This document shows positions 47,504 through 57,969 of a DNA stretch of 64,000 nt, one piece after another; position 1 is the stretch's first letter; every line of letters starts with the position of its first letter. The notes under the pieces were generated by a model. The model saw only the letters and a list, made by a program, of their open reading frames with translations, had not been told where the DNA came from and made no database searches. The DNA lies in the NCBI GenBank assembly GCA_947179485.1, contig OX359246.1, positions 28,210,001 to 28,274,000 on the forward strand. Reading direction: 5' to 3'. The position numbers and the translations under genes are program-made. The DNA is from Allacma fusca. Lineage: Eukaryota; Arthropoda; Collembola; Symphypleona; Sminthuridae.

Positions 47504-48453
47504 TCACACGCTGCTAAGTCTTAATTGGGACACCGATCGAGCTGAAGCTTCAATTTCCTTCTTGTGAATTCCCAGGACCCACAAGCAAAACCCTCGTATG
47601 ACAAATACGAATACCAGAATGGCGATATATAACAGAAGCACATATCCCCATGGGGTAAAAAACAAGTCGAAGATAATCTTGGTTGTCCAAACGACCAAAC
47701 AGATGACACAACAAATCATCCAGGCATTAATTTTGGAAGTGTTTCCCTGTGATAGAAAAAATTACATGAATTTTAAAATACCTGTCAAAGATTCCAGTTC
47801 ATAGTTTCTGAGACAAGCTAATAGTACAAGACAAAGTCAGTAAACAAATCTCAAGCTTCACTGACATTATGAGATCCACAAAGCAAAATAATTGCCATAG
47901 CAAAAGTTAAAACGGCCAGGGAGTACACCACGACAATTTTGAAAGCACTGGGTTGAGGCTATATGTCTATAACATGGAAAGAAAAATTAAAAGAATTATT
48001 TTAATTTCATATTCGGCGGACCGGGCATTCCGGAACGGCAGTAGTTTTAAAATAGTTTGTGTACCACTCACTACAGACAAAGACACATAATTCGACAAAC
48101 AAAATTCGTATAAACCAGGTTTACTTGCATTTAGAGCTATAGTTTTCTCAATTAGCAAAAAAGCCATGGCAGCAGTGGATCCAATCTAAAAATTTTAAAG
48201 ATAAACGTTATTGTAAAGTAGATACTTCCGATTTAAGCACTCCGATTTAATTTATTGAGGGCAAGCAATTCTCTAGAATTCCCCACGAAATTTCCAATTT
48301 CCAATTAAGTTTTATATGTCAATGATTGAACATTTAGAAATGATAATGAGTAACTACAATAATTAGAAATGCAGTTATACTTACAATGTCGAACCATCCA
48401 ATTACTTTTGCCCAATGGTCAGACCTACAGCAGCAAATGAGTTTTTCTTCCAT
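47504..48453 (-). CDS. Small four-helix membrane protein (LAPTM/DUF4728-like topology)
   Basis: Predicted minus-strand exons 48453-48385, 48185-48072, 47958-47866 and 47746-47504. All introns are phase 0, total about 172 residues. The N-terminus MEEKLICCCRSDHWAKVIGW has a CCC motif just before the first helix, as in arthropod LAPTM-like or DUF4728-like tetraspan proteins. Helices: about 16-36, 67-88 (FKIVVVYSLAVLTFAMAIIL), 99-118 (AWMICCVICLVVWTTKIIF) and 122-145 (VLLLYIAILVFVFVIRGFCL). The C-terminal tail is about 25 polar residues. The family assignment is by topology and the cysteine motif only. It lies tail-to-tail with receptor A3, about 480 bp away. Donor of exon 3 is GTCAGT, a weaker site. 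Confidence 0.75.
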
Positions 48454-48902
48454 TTCTGCGGCGAAAACAATGATTTTTGAGCAAAGACCAACGTTTGGAT
48501 AAAAATGCAACCAATTGACTCTGCAACAACAACTCTAGCTCTCTTAGGTCAAGCTACATGCAGACTGACAAAATGTAGTGGGCACTGTGGACAGAGAGTG
48601 CTATATGCAATAAGATACATAGTTGTAGATGGTGTATGAATCATATCTCTCGTATTTGAGACGTGAGAGGTATTTTAATTAAAGATTAACTAGAAAACAA
48701 TATCTAATAATTCTGGGAACACCGGGACGATCTTTCATGCATTTCCAGAGAAATCGAAGCTCGGTCCAAAAAAACTAAGAGATTGTAATATTTGGACATG
48801 TCAAGGACATTGGCTATATTGATTCATTCGTTTATAAAGGGCTTACATGCGGTTGTCGACAGAACATCACTTATATCAACCCCCTAGAAACATGTTTACA
48901 AA

Positions 48903-50487
48903 CAGTGCTGCCCACCAACCTACCTAGTCAAGTCTAGTCTAGTCTTTAAAGTTTAGAGCCGCAACTAGTCAAGTCTAGTCAAGTCAGCTGTACGTTTATT
49001 TAGCAATAGCCAAGTCTAGTCCTAGTCTTGATTCTGCAGCTGATTCGCTAGTCAAGTCTCGTCAATACCCCTAGTCAGTGTATTTTTCTAAAAATTCCTT
49101 CATTTTGATTAACAAAATATGAAAAATATTATTTTTCTAAATTTGAGCATCGTACAGTTCAAAATTTTCAGATTTTAGCAAGTACCTCTATCAAAAAACC
49201 AGTTCGTTTTATTTGCATCAAACGATGTAAGGATGTGAAACACCGTGTAGTTTACATCAATCAAAAATAATGCTCGGTAAGATTTTTGCACTATCAGCAA
49301 TTGTCAATTTAATAAATTGGTTAGTTTTTGCAACTTTAATCGCAAGTTCGGAATCAAATTTTTCCAAGAAAATAGGGCTTTATAACAATTTATGGGTAAA
49401 CATTTTAATCTAATATATACGGATTTATTAGTGGGATATTTTCTGGTATATTATACGAAATTTTCACTGGGACGCACCAGGGGAAATACCCGGTGCAAGT
49501 AGTGCAATTTGAAGTAGGCTGTGCCCAGGGGTCGAATTTTTTTAAATTTCCCTGGAAGAACATTTCTGAATATCCTGCTGAAACAAAAGTCAGCGATTTT
49601 CAAAATACCTGTTGACAACAAAAATGTCCATAGAAGACGTTATATTCCTGTCAAATAAAGTCAAACAATCTAAAAATTCCTGTTGCCTAGCCTAATTTTC
49701 CTGAAACACGCCAAAAAATTGAAAATCCCTGTCAAGGGATTTTCATTTCGAAGGCCAACAAATTTGACTATCCTTGTCCTCAAAAAGGAATCCCTTTCCT
49801 TGGTGATTTTCCCTGCCAGAATAATGTTTGCCCTGGGAAGAATGAACTCTTCTAATGTAATGATAAGAAAAAACAATGTTAAAGGGCACGTTAGAAAGAT
49901 TGGTTCTTTGGTTTGGGGTGGGGTTTTGGTTTAAAGAAAGAAGTACCAGGTATGTCATTTTCATTTTAGTTGCAATTTGAAAGTATTAATAAAAAAATGT
50001 TTTTCAAAAAATTAATTCTTTTAACTATAGAAAGTAATTTGGGAAATGTATCCCAGCTATCGTTATGATAAATTGCACTGTTAAGGAATAAATTGTAATA
50101 TGTTCCTAAACACTTTACGTACCTAGTAGAAATTTTTTTGCTTTGTTCTTTCGAAACGAAGCCATATACTTAATCATACCAAACGGTACTTACGATGATC
50201 ATTTCGTGTACACTGGAATTTCACGGTGGCTTTCTAGCTTTGATTTTCAGCTACATAAGGGAGCCTCAAGTAATTGTGACTTGACTAGCATTTCCATGAA
50301 GTCATGCAAGTCAAGTCTAGTCAAGTCCTGTGTTTTGGCGAGTCACCCTAGTCTATTCTAGTCAAGTCACATAATAGTAACAGCAGGCCTAGTCAAGTCA
50401 AGTCTATTCTTTTACTTCCTTTTTGCCTCCTAGTCTAGTCAAGTCTAGACTTTCCTAGTCAAGTCTGACTAGACTAGGGCAGCAGTG
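48903..50487. mobile_element. hAT-like transposon with CAAGTCTAGT arrays, copy 1
   Basis: Inverted ends CAGTGCTGCCC and (inward from right) CACTGCTGCCC. An exact 8-bp target duplication TTTACAAA lies at 48895-48902 and 50488-50495. TAGTCAAGTC/GACTTGACTA words fill about 48925-49080 and 50280-50480. Open frames inside (about 49683-49934) lack transposase features. A second, older copy lies in inverse orientation at 56526-57958. Confidence 0.95.
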
Positions 50488-50495
50488 TTTACAAA

Positions 50496-51294
50496 GATAC
50501 AGAGTATTTGCAGTGCCGTCAGGTTTTAAAACAGCCGGATAAATTATTCATTACAGAACAGTGTGATGTTGGGTATTTATAAAACACAAAGATGTACTAG
50601 AAACATAAATATGTACATATATATATATAATATCCTACAAGTGCTATGATGTTGCTACGTGCCGCCTTCGTAAGATTCGCCAGATTGTGCTTTTTAGAAA
50701 GTGAAACTTTCTTATGCACGAGTGTATTCCGTCCGTCCGTCCGTCCGTCACTACAAAATCTTGTGGTAGCCATATCTTTACAACGGATTGACGTACGGAC
50801 ATGTGACCTTTACCAAAATGTCGACCATACAATTTAGTTGTGCCTTTTGATAAATTCAGCGACCTGGGGTCAAACGTTTGACATCAAAAAATAATTTACT
50901 GGCTACTATAATCAAAAAATTCTTGCATTTGCTATATATTTCCACCGGATTGACATACTACCTTTAACGATAACAATCCAAATCTATTTTCCTGCCTTAC
51001 TATAAATCTTATTATACAAGTTTCACTTTCCTGCACATGCAAACGAAGTTTGCTCAAATCAGTGCAGTGCACGGATTTTTGGACTTCACTTCCATTACGT
51101 GTCATAACCCTGGTTCAATAGGAAGCAATATGAGGATAACGCTTCATAACATTTTATGAGCATGCATTTAGCTGCATAATTTTCCACCAGGATTTAAAGC
51201 GTTTGCGGTTCCTAATTCCTAATTCCGTAAAATGGAAAACACTTATTGATAACACCACTCGCAATTTTTATACTTTTCCAAAAATGTAACTGCA
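50496..51294. other. Intergenic
   Basis: Contains a (CCGT)n microsatellite at about 50729-50749 beside a short inverted motif (TACGTACGGAC). No gene recognised. Confidence 0.4.
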
Positions 51295-51690
51295 ATGCCT
51301 GAATTGAAAGCGTTTATTTTAGATGATGGCGAAGACAGCAGTTTTACTTTTCACGAGTCCGAAGATGAAGCTGATGTTAAGGATATTGTTGAATTAGATG
51401 AAGAATACACAGGGGAAGAAATGACGCAGGAAAACTAAGTTTTCAAACTCTAATGTTTTCGAATAATTCATTCTGTAGAATCTATATTTTTGAATGAAGT
51501 TTTGATTAAATAAATCTTGAAACAAGATAGGTAAATATAAATTACTTACAAAGATTCGAATATGCCCAAAATTCCCAAAATGCCGGGCATTTTGGGCATT
51601 GTCAGGGCATTTTGGGCATTTTCAGGGCATTTTCAAGCGGGCAGGCATAAAACCGAGGGCATTTTTGTTTGGCCAACCCTGCTTATAACA
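51295..51690 (+). mobile_element. Transposon relic: acidic C-terminal frame followed by GGGCATTTT array
   Basis: An open frame at 51295-51438 encodes about 47 residues, very rich in Asp and Glu and ending DEEYTGEEMTQEN. An AATAAA signal follows near 51510, then GGGCATTTT words at 51563-51668. The same order (acidic coding stretch, then GGGCATTTT array and terminus) is found in the element at 324-1341, where the acidic part has stop codons. I read this as the 3' end of a transposase gene and the element end; the rest of the gene is missing. Element boundaries are not defined. Confidence 0.55.
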
Positions 51691-52084
51691 CGCCCTTCCT
51701 TCGCCTACCATTTTAGAAATTTTTTATGAAGCCTTCCTTGTAGGCTAGCTTCGAAGGCTGGACATTTCTGGCTTTACATATTCCTAGTAAGTATTAAGTA
51801 TATATGTTGTGGCATTTTAATTTGACCGAATATGCGGGGGGAATTTTGAAATTTAAAGTGGAAAAAGGTGGAAAAGTGGAAATGACCGGGATTGTAAAAT
51901 CTAACCTCTTGGACGCGCTTAGTTTTTTGAAATCTTACTGTATTGTGCTTCAAAAAAAGTAAATCCGAATTCGGATGTTTTGTGTGGAAAATATTCGTAG
52001 TTTTATCGGTAAAACATTTATATATAATTCTCTATGATCTTTACTGCGGAAATCTTGTTAATTTTGCGCATATGGTTTTTTATA

Positions 52085-52190
52085 TAAATACTTGTCGATA
52101 TATCGGATATCGCCGATAATCGCCAAACTCAAAAATCCCGAGACCGATATTCCCGATATCGAAAAAGTGGCGATATTTGCCAGCACTAGT
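52085..52190. repeat. CGATAT-word tract
   Basis: Dense CGATAT/TATCG words ending in GCCAGCACTAG, which looks like a hAT-type terminus. Similar words occur in the 15059-16809 element and at 63805-63950. No partner end found. Confidence 0.5.
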
Positions 52191-52198
52191 CATGCCAT

Positions 52199-52515
52199 TC
52201 ATAATTTGTTTATTAGACTGTGATTGCGACTATGCAAACAAATAATTGAAGGATAATTGTTGTGTGGTGGCGAGGTGAAAAAACCAATAGAACTTTTGTT
52301 GTTGTGAAACCCGCACACGGTTGCGCTCGTTAATATTTCCCAACGGCAGAGCAATTCATTTCTTGAGTCGATGAGATCTCCAGACAAACCATTCCAAGGT
52401 CCACTTGACATTTACATACTATTATTTTATTATTTTATGCTTCTTTGTGAATAAAATTGTAACCCAGATCTTGCTGTTGTCATTTCTGATCACGAATAAC
52501 TTGTAATTTTGCAGT
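52199..52515 (-). pseudogene. Ionotropic receptor fragment (LBD-S1 region)
   Basis: Translating the minus strand gives KLQVIRD, then after a stop DLGYNFIHKEA, then SSGPWNGLSGDLIDSR and FFTSPP. These align in order with KLHVVRDTNG, MGYKFVKTFIE, RNGSWNGFIGALADSR and FFTPLP of the receptor pseudogene immediately upstream on the same strand. Several stops and frameshifts are present. It is a second, truncated tandem copy of the same receptor type, joined directly to the 3' end of the first. Confidence 0.78.
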
Positions 52516-54557
52516 GAAAAAACTAGTAGAGGAACAGCGATTGCATCTTTTCCGAAACTCACACATGCAACAAATCCGTTTCTCGGATTTTCGAATGAAG
52601 GGTACGAAACTCTCAACTAAGAAACATGCAAAGCCGAAGGTTAGTCCAGAAACTAAGCAGCAAAACATCAACCCGAATTGCATAAGAGCAAACGGTTTTG
52701 TCTTCGAGCTCATTGCAGCCTCAGCCAGTTCCACGATTCCATAACCAAGTTCTTCCCTTCTCTCTTCAACTTTGACTTTTTTCAGCCAAGATATGCCACG
52801 ACCTCGGACAATGTCCGAGTGGTCAAACCACTTCTTAAAATGACCCGTGTTCTGAAGTTTCCCCACATTGTAAGAAACCGTCTCCGTAAGTTTTGAATAT
52901 TTTCTCAAGGCGAAACCGACAGGAAGGTCAAAAATATTTCTTCGGGACATTTTCAAACTGACAAATGCCCGATGAAATGTCAGGTTCTCTGCCACATTGA
53001 TTTGACCAATCAGGTCATATTACAATTGTGCTGTTTTTGGAACCAGCGCAGTCTCCATCATTGACTGAATGGTTGAAGATAACGGGAAATATTTCATTTT
53101 ATTTTTGATATCCAGATACATTGAGCTTTTTGCATGAGAGAAAAATAAATCGCATGCTGCTCCGGGAAAGGACAAATATCTGATTTGATATTGCTGCATC
53201 TTCCACAGCTCCTCCGGGGTCTCAGGGACATGCTCTAATTCTGGGAATGTTAGGAAAGATATTAAGTTGCTATTGAAAAATATGCCAATAATAATTCCAT
53301 AAAATAAGAACAGTCCTGAAAGGGCGCGCGCTTTGAATTGAATATTTCGCGCTTGCAGTAAAAGTGCACTCACGGGTAAAATAAATGCTGAATACATCCT
53401 CGTGCCAGTATTTTTTTCGGCCGAATATTTGAAATAATACACTGGAATTACTGCCACAATCGATAGAGAAATGCATGCCCAAACTAGCTTGGAAAAAACG
53501 AAGATGAGACCATACCACTTGACACTGGCGCGAGGTAGTGGGGTAAAGAATACCAGGGGCAAGTTTATAGCAGGAGTTGTGATATCAACGTAAGGGTGAC
53601 GTGTTTCTGTATTTCCGAACCAAATTGCAATATCCGCTCTTGAGTCTGCTAAAGCTCCTATGAAACCATTCCAGGACCCATTCCGCATTTGCCTATTATT
53701 TTTTGCTCCTTCATGAGAAAAATCAAACGTAGAGTTGTAGTATTCTATGAATGTCTTTACGAATTTGTAACCCATGCCACCAATTGGTTCCCCATTTGTA
53801 TCCCGAACGACGTGTAGTTTCAAAGCGAATGAATGTACAATGAAATGGCGGTTACGGAGGATGTCAAGCCTGTGTTGGTGATCCTTCATCAAGTACTGGT
53901 CCGGTTTAAAATAAGCCAGTTTCGGTGGGAAACCCCTTTCTTCCAGAATTATTTCAGCTCGGTTATTTCTGTTTTCAATTACTATCCCAGTTTTATATTG
54001 CAAGATCTTTACGTCTTCTTTCTGGAAGATGTTCCGAATCCAAGCTTCTTCCCCGAGGAAAATGTGATGAATGAGTTGTGGGTGAGGGTTAAATGGGAAA
54101 TGGAGCAGGCTTCTGAGCTGAAAGTGTTTGAAAGAAGGATAAAGTGGAAGCGATGGGTTGTGTAAGAAAATTAAAGCTTTCTCGCAATGAGGAGAATATT
54201 TATAAATTCTAATCCCGGGAATGCTTAGATTTTTGATCCAATTGGATCCGAAGTTGTTTTTCGATACAGTCGGAGAAGTTAAGGATTCAGTTGTTAGTAT
54301 TTTTGGAATTAACGCTGGATTTAAATTGAGACAAAGATTCACTTCATCAGTACTGCTAATAGTTTCTGCGAACATGATTCTGGGCCTTGAATGATCTCGA
54401 AATCTGTTTCGGACCGGATCGACGTTGTTAAAACTAAAGACACAATAGAACATAAGTTTTGGTATTTTCCGTGAAATTTCTCCGCGGCTGGCACGAGTGC
54501 CACTGATTGTGAGTGTAAACTTGCCAAAAACATTACAGAAAATATTTTTGGCAGCAT
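52516..54557 (-). pseudogene. Divergent ionotropic receptor 3, probable pseudogene
   Basis: The main frame runs 54453-53020 and continues in the same frame from 52995 to about 52520. LBD-S1 includes LHVVRDTNGEPIGGMGYKFV and a WFGNTETRHPYVDITTPAIN segment. First helix: LIFVFSKLVWACISLSIVAV. Pore-like LPVSALLLQ. Second helix: LFLFYGIIIGIFFNSNLISF followed by LTFPE, a clear IR match. After LBD-S2 comes the third helix LMFCCLVSGLTFGFACFLVE. Two lesions: an in-frame TAA at 53020-53022, between ALVPKTAQL and YDLIGQINVAENLTFH, in the middle of S2; and the signal peptide (MLPKIFSVMFLASL..., from 54557) is in another frame that must shift near 54345. Alternatives are a sequence error or a tiny unrecognised intron; a 35-bp GT-AG option at the stop would break the frame. 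Only distantly similar to the 1.8-8.1 kb receptors. Confidence 0.82.
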
Positions 54558-56225
54558 TGCAATTTATTTATTTATTTCTGGCTCCCGTTTGTAACAAATG
54601 CTAAAGCAAGTTGATACTAAGCATCTATTATGTAATCATGAATGGGTGATATCCATGGCTGTTACATAAGACAATGTTTAAAAATCTGACTCATAACAAC
54701 GATCCGACTGTAATAAGTATTATGTCAACATTGAAAATAGAATATGCGACACTGAAAACAAATTACTGTAATTATTTATTTACAAGTTTTACATGAAATT
54801 TCCAATGAAAATTCAATGACGTTTGCTCCCATTACACATACAAGTCTAGTTAATCATTGCAATAAGTGTATACAACAATATCCTAAGTTCAGTCCAGCTG
54901 CAAAAGGGCAGACTAATTTTAGTGATAATTTGGGTATCATAGCTGAACGTATAAGTAGCTGAGGACATAATTTCTACAAGCATATAGTTAAGCCTATAAG
55001 TCGCTAAGCGCACGTTGGGCTAAATGTATCAGGTAATTAGCTAAACGCGTAATCGTCTACAGACTTATATTAAGGTATTTGAGAGCAGGAAAAGTTGCAA
55101 AGTCGGCATTTTCGTGCATCTCAAATTATGTTTATTTCATTCTAACATGATGCCCGATTGAAGAAAATTACTGATCCGATCCATCAATTTAAACACAGTG
55201 TAACATTTTTGACTTATGTAGCTATTGTTTTCGAATCAGGCCACTTAAATTTCCCATAGACCTGCAAATTATAGTCTGAAAATAATAATGAGTGTGCATG
55301 AACAGACGTAAATGTAATTCAGTAAAGATTTACATCACTAGAATCTCTGTCTTGACAATAACAACCTCCTGAAAGTATTTATTACGCAGGATAATGTCAT
55401 AATCACGGCGATCCTTGATGTACATATTTCATTTCATGTCATCTTTTGTATTATTCCTGTTTTTGTTCTCGAGTAAATAATATTAAAAAATGAGCAAAAA
55501 TAATAACCTAACCGCCAATGTTGTAAACTCCTGCAATTAGTATGACAAGAATTCTCCTTCATTGGCTCCTGTCATCCACAATGAGCCGATAATGACTTGA
55601 ATCATCGAAATATTTTGAACATCATGCGACATCAATAAAAAAAATTAGGTGTACTTTATTACAGGACAAATTTTACTGAGTAGGGGGTCTCATGTCTCTC
55701 ATGAATTCTTATTGGGAAAATGCTTTTTAAAGTTTGATAGAAACATTTGTAGTTTTAATTGGCATGCCAAAATTTCGACTTGGAGTTCATTTGAGTTGGA
55801 ATCATCTTGCAGTCATTAAATTGCTTATGAATGAGCTATCATTAACCGGCAAAACGTTTTTGTAGTTTTTCGAATTTCACAAGGCATAACTTGACATTAT
55901 ATTGGCTACCGAAATATGGTTTTTCCAAAATTAGAACACCAGTCGACATGTTTTTGACATTTGTAAATTTATTTTTAAAACTTCATCACATGATAATTTA
56001 TCCTGGTCCATGCTGAAATTCTAATAAAATAATTTGTCCTGGTCCATGTTGAATTTCTGATACAAAAAATCGGTGAATTTGAATATCTACCTATTTTGGA
56101 TTTTATTGTATACTTATATATATTGAAGAGTCCTGTAAATTATTATATTTTGGCTGTTGGTTAATTTCTGCTTTCGAGCAATAGTTACTTACTCTATAAC
56201 TAGCTCAAGGTCATACATGTACAAA
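54558..56225. other. Intergenic upstream of receptor pseudogene 3
   Basis: AT-rich, no gene, RNA or complete transposon recognised. A short (TTTA)n run lies at about 54562-54576. Confidence 0.45.
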
Positions 56226-56525
56226 GCGTGTTTTCCAGGGGGGGGGGTCAAAATCACAAAAATCTTGCCATTTCAGTAGGGGTCAACTTTACTTCACGGA
56301 TGGTCAAATTTAGCTACTTATTTTCTTACTATACATTTATCATGGAATACTTATATGCCATTGAAACCTGTAATAACGAAAACATGGGAAAGAACGTGCA
56401 ACATTGCCAAACCATGCGCCGTTGATATTTTTTAAAAATGATTGTCAGTATAGGTTTCATGTATAAACTAGTGTGACTAGGGTGAAGAAAAATAGGTAAA
56501 AAATACGTTTTTTTGTAATTCCTGC

Positions 56526-57958
56526 CACTGCTGCCCTAGTCTAGTCAGACTTGACTAGGAAAGTCTACTCCACTACACTGGGAAGCAAAATACACTTAAA
56601 ATAATAGACTTGACTACGCATGGTGTATCTGTATTTCTAGTGCAACTTGCAAAATTACCGGACTAGACAAGACGTGACTTGCATGACTTCATGCAAAAGC
56701 TAGTGAAGTCACAATTACTTGAGGATCGCTAATGTAGATGAAAATCAAAGCTACAAAGTGTAAAATATAATCATCAGAACCTTTTAGTATGCTTCAATAT
56801 AAGGATTCGTTTCGAAGGTTCAAAAATCCAAACATGAAATTTTCCGCTGAGCCACTTTGAAATGTTTAGGAAAAATCTAGTTATTATGAAGATGAAACTG
56901 ATTTGCAAAAATGTAATTTTCAGCTTTTGAAAAAACATTTGCAAAAGAACCTCACAGCATAGGTATGCATTTACTCCTACGTTGCAAGCTAGTGTGCAAA
57001 ACATTGTGGTGTGCGTCCAAGGGCTTGGGCCCTTACAATTTTTTTAAAACGTGAACCATGGTTGTAATAATACAATCCGTTTTATATTCGAGAAATAGCA
57101 CAAGTTAAAGTTATTTAACTATTATCAAAATATTTTAAATTCGGAACTATCAAAATTATCTCAAAACTCTCAGGTTCTGCTTTTGCATATAACGCAAAAA
57201 ATCTGTATATTTAACTATAATATTTTAGTTTCAGGTAAAACATGTTGATAGCAATAGTAATTGGTATATACATTCAACAATTTACAATATAATACAACAT
57301 AAAAATATTTTTTTAAATGGCTCAATTGTTCAATTCAATTGTCTATCAATTTATTGAAAGCATGGTTATCCTCCTCACCTACTGTATAGGAGTTGTAAAT
57401 TTTTGTCAAATAAACAAAGTTTTTGAATCATGAGGTATTGTTGTAGATATTGCACACAACAATCTAACAATTTATTTGCATAACAAATTTCTCGGAAACA
57501 CGTCAAAAATTTGAAATCATTTTCAAAAGAGGATCAACGATTTTTTTTTTTTAAATATGCGCTTCCCTTAGAGATTTTCCCTGTCAAAAATATTTTCTCT
57601 CTGAAAATACTTTTCCCGTCTTCACACAAAAATCCATTCCCTGACATGAGCTAGTTTTTTAGAGGTATGAGCTAAAATCTGAAATTTTTAAACTCAACGA
57701 GATATTATATTTCACTTTACAAATAGTAGTTTAAAACCAAAAGTGTTTATATGTTGTTAATCAAAATGAATATTTTATAAGAAATACAATATGACTAGGG
57801 GAATCGACTAGACTTTACTAGGGAACCAGCTGCATAATCAAGACTAGGACTAGACTTGGATATTGCTACTTAAACAATCAGCTGACTAGACTTGACTAGC
57901 GGCTCTAAACTTTCAATAGGTAGGCTGGAATAGACTATGTAGCCTGGGGGCAGCAGTG
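56526..57958. mobile_element. hAT-like transposon with CAAGTCTAGT arrays, copy 2 (inverse)
   Basis: Ends CACTGCTGCCC at left and GGGCAGCAGTG at right. The right part (about 57795-57940), read in reverse, matches the left part of copy 1 at 48925-49085, including AGCTGATT and CAATAGCC/AGCAATATCC surroundings, and the interior is also related. No target duplication is visible and the copy is more diverged, so it is older than copy 1. Confidence 0.82.
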
Positions 57959-57969
57959 TGTTAAAATAT

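Noticed and set aside
52986..53020. A 35-bp GT-AG intron removing the stop codon in ionotropic receptor 3
   Set aside because: Its removal would shift the downstream frame, while the sequence after the stop continues the receptor in the original frame.
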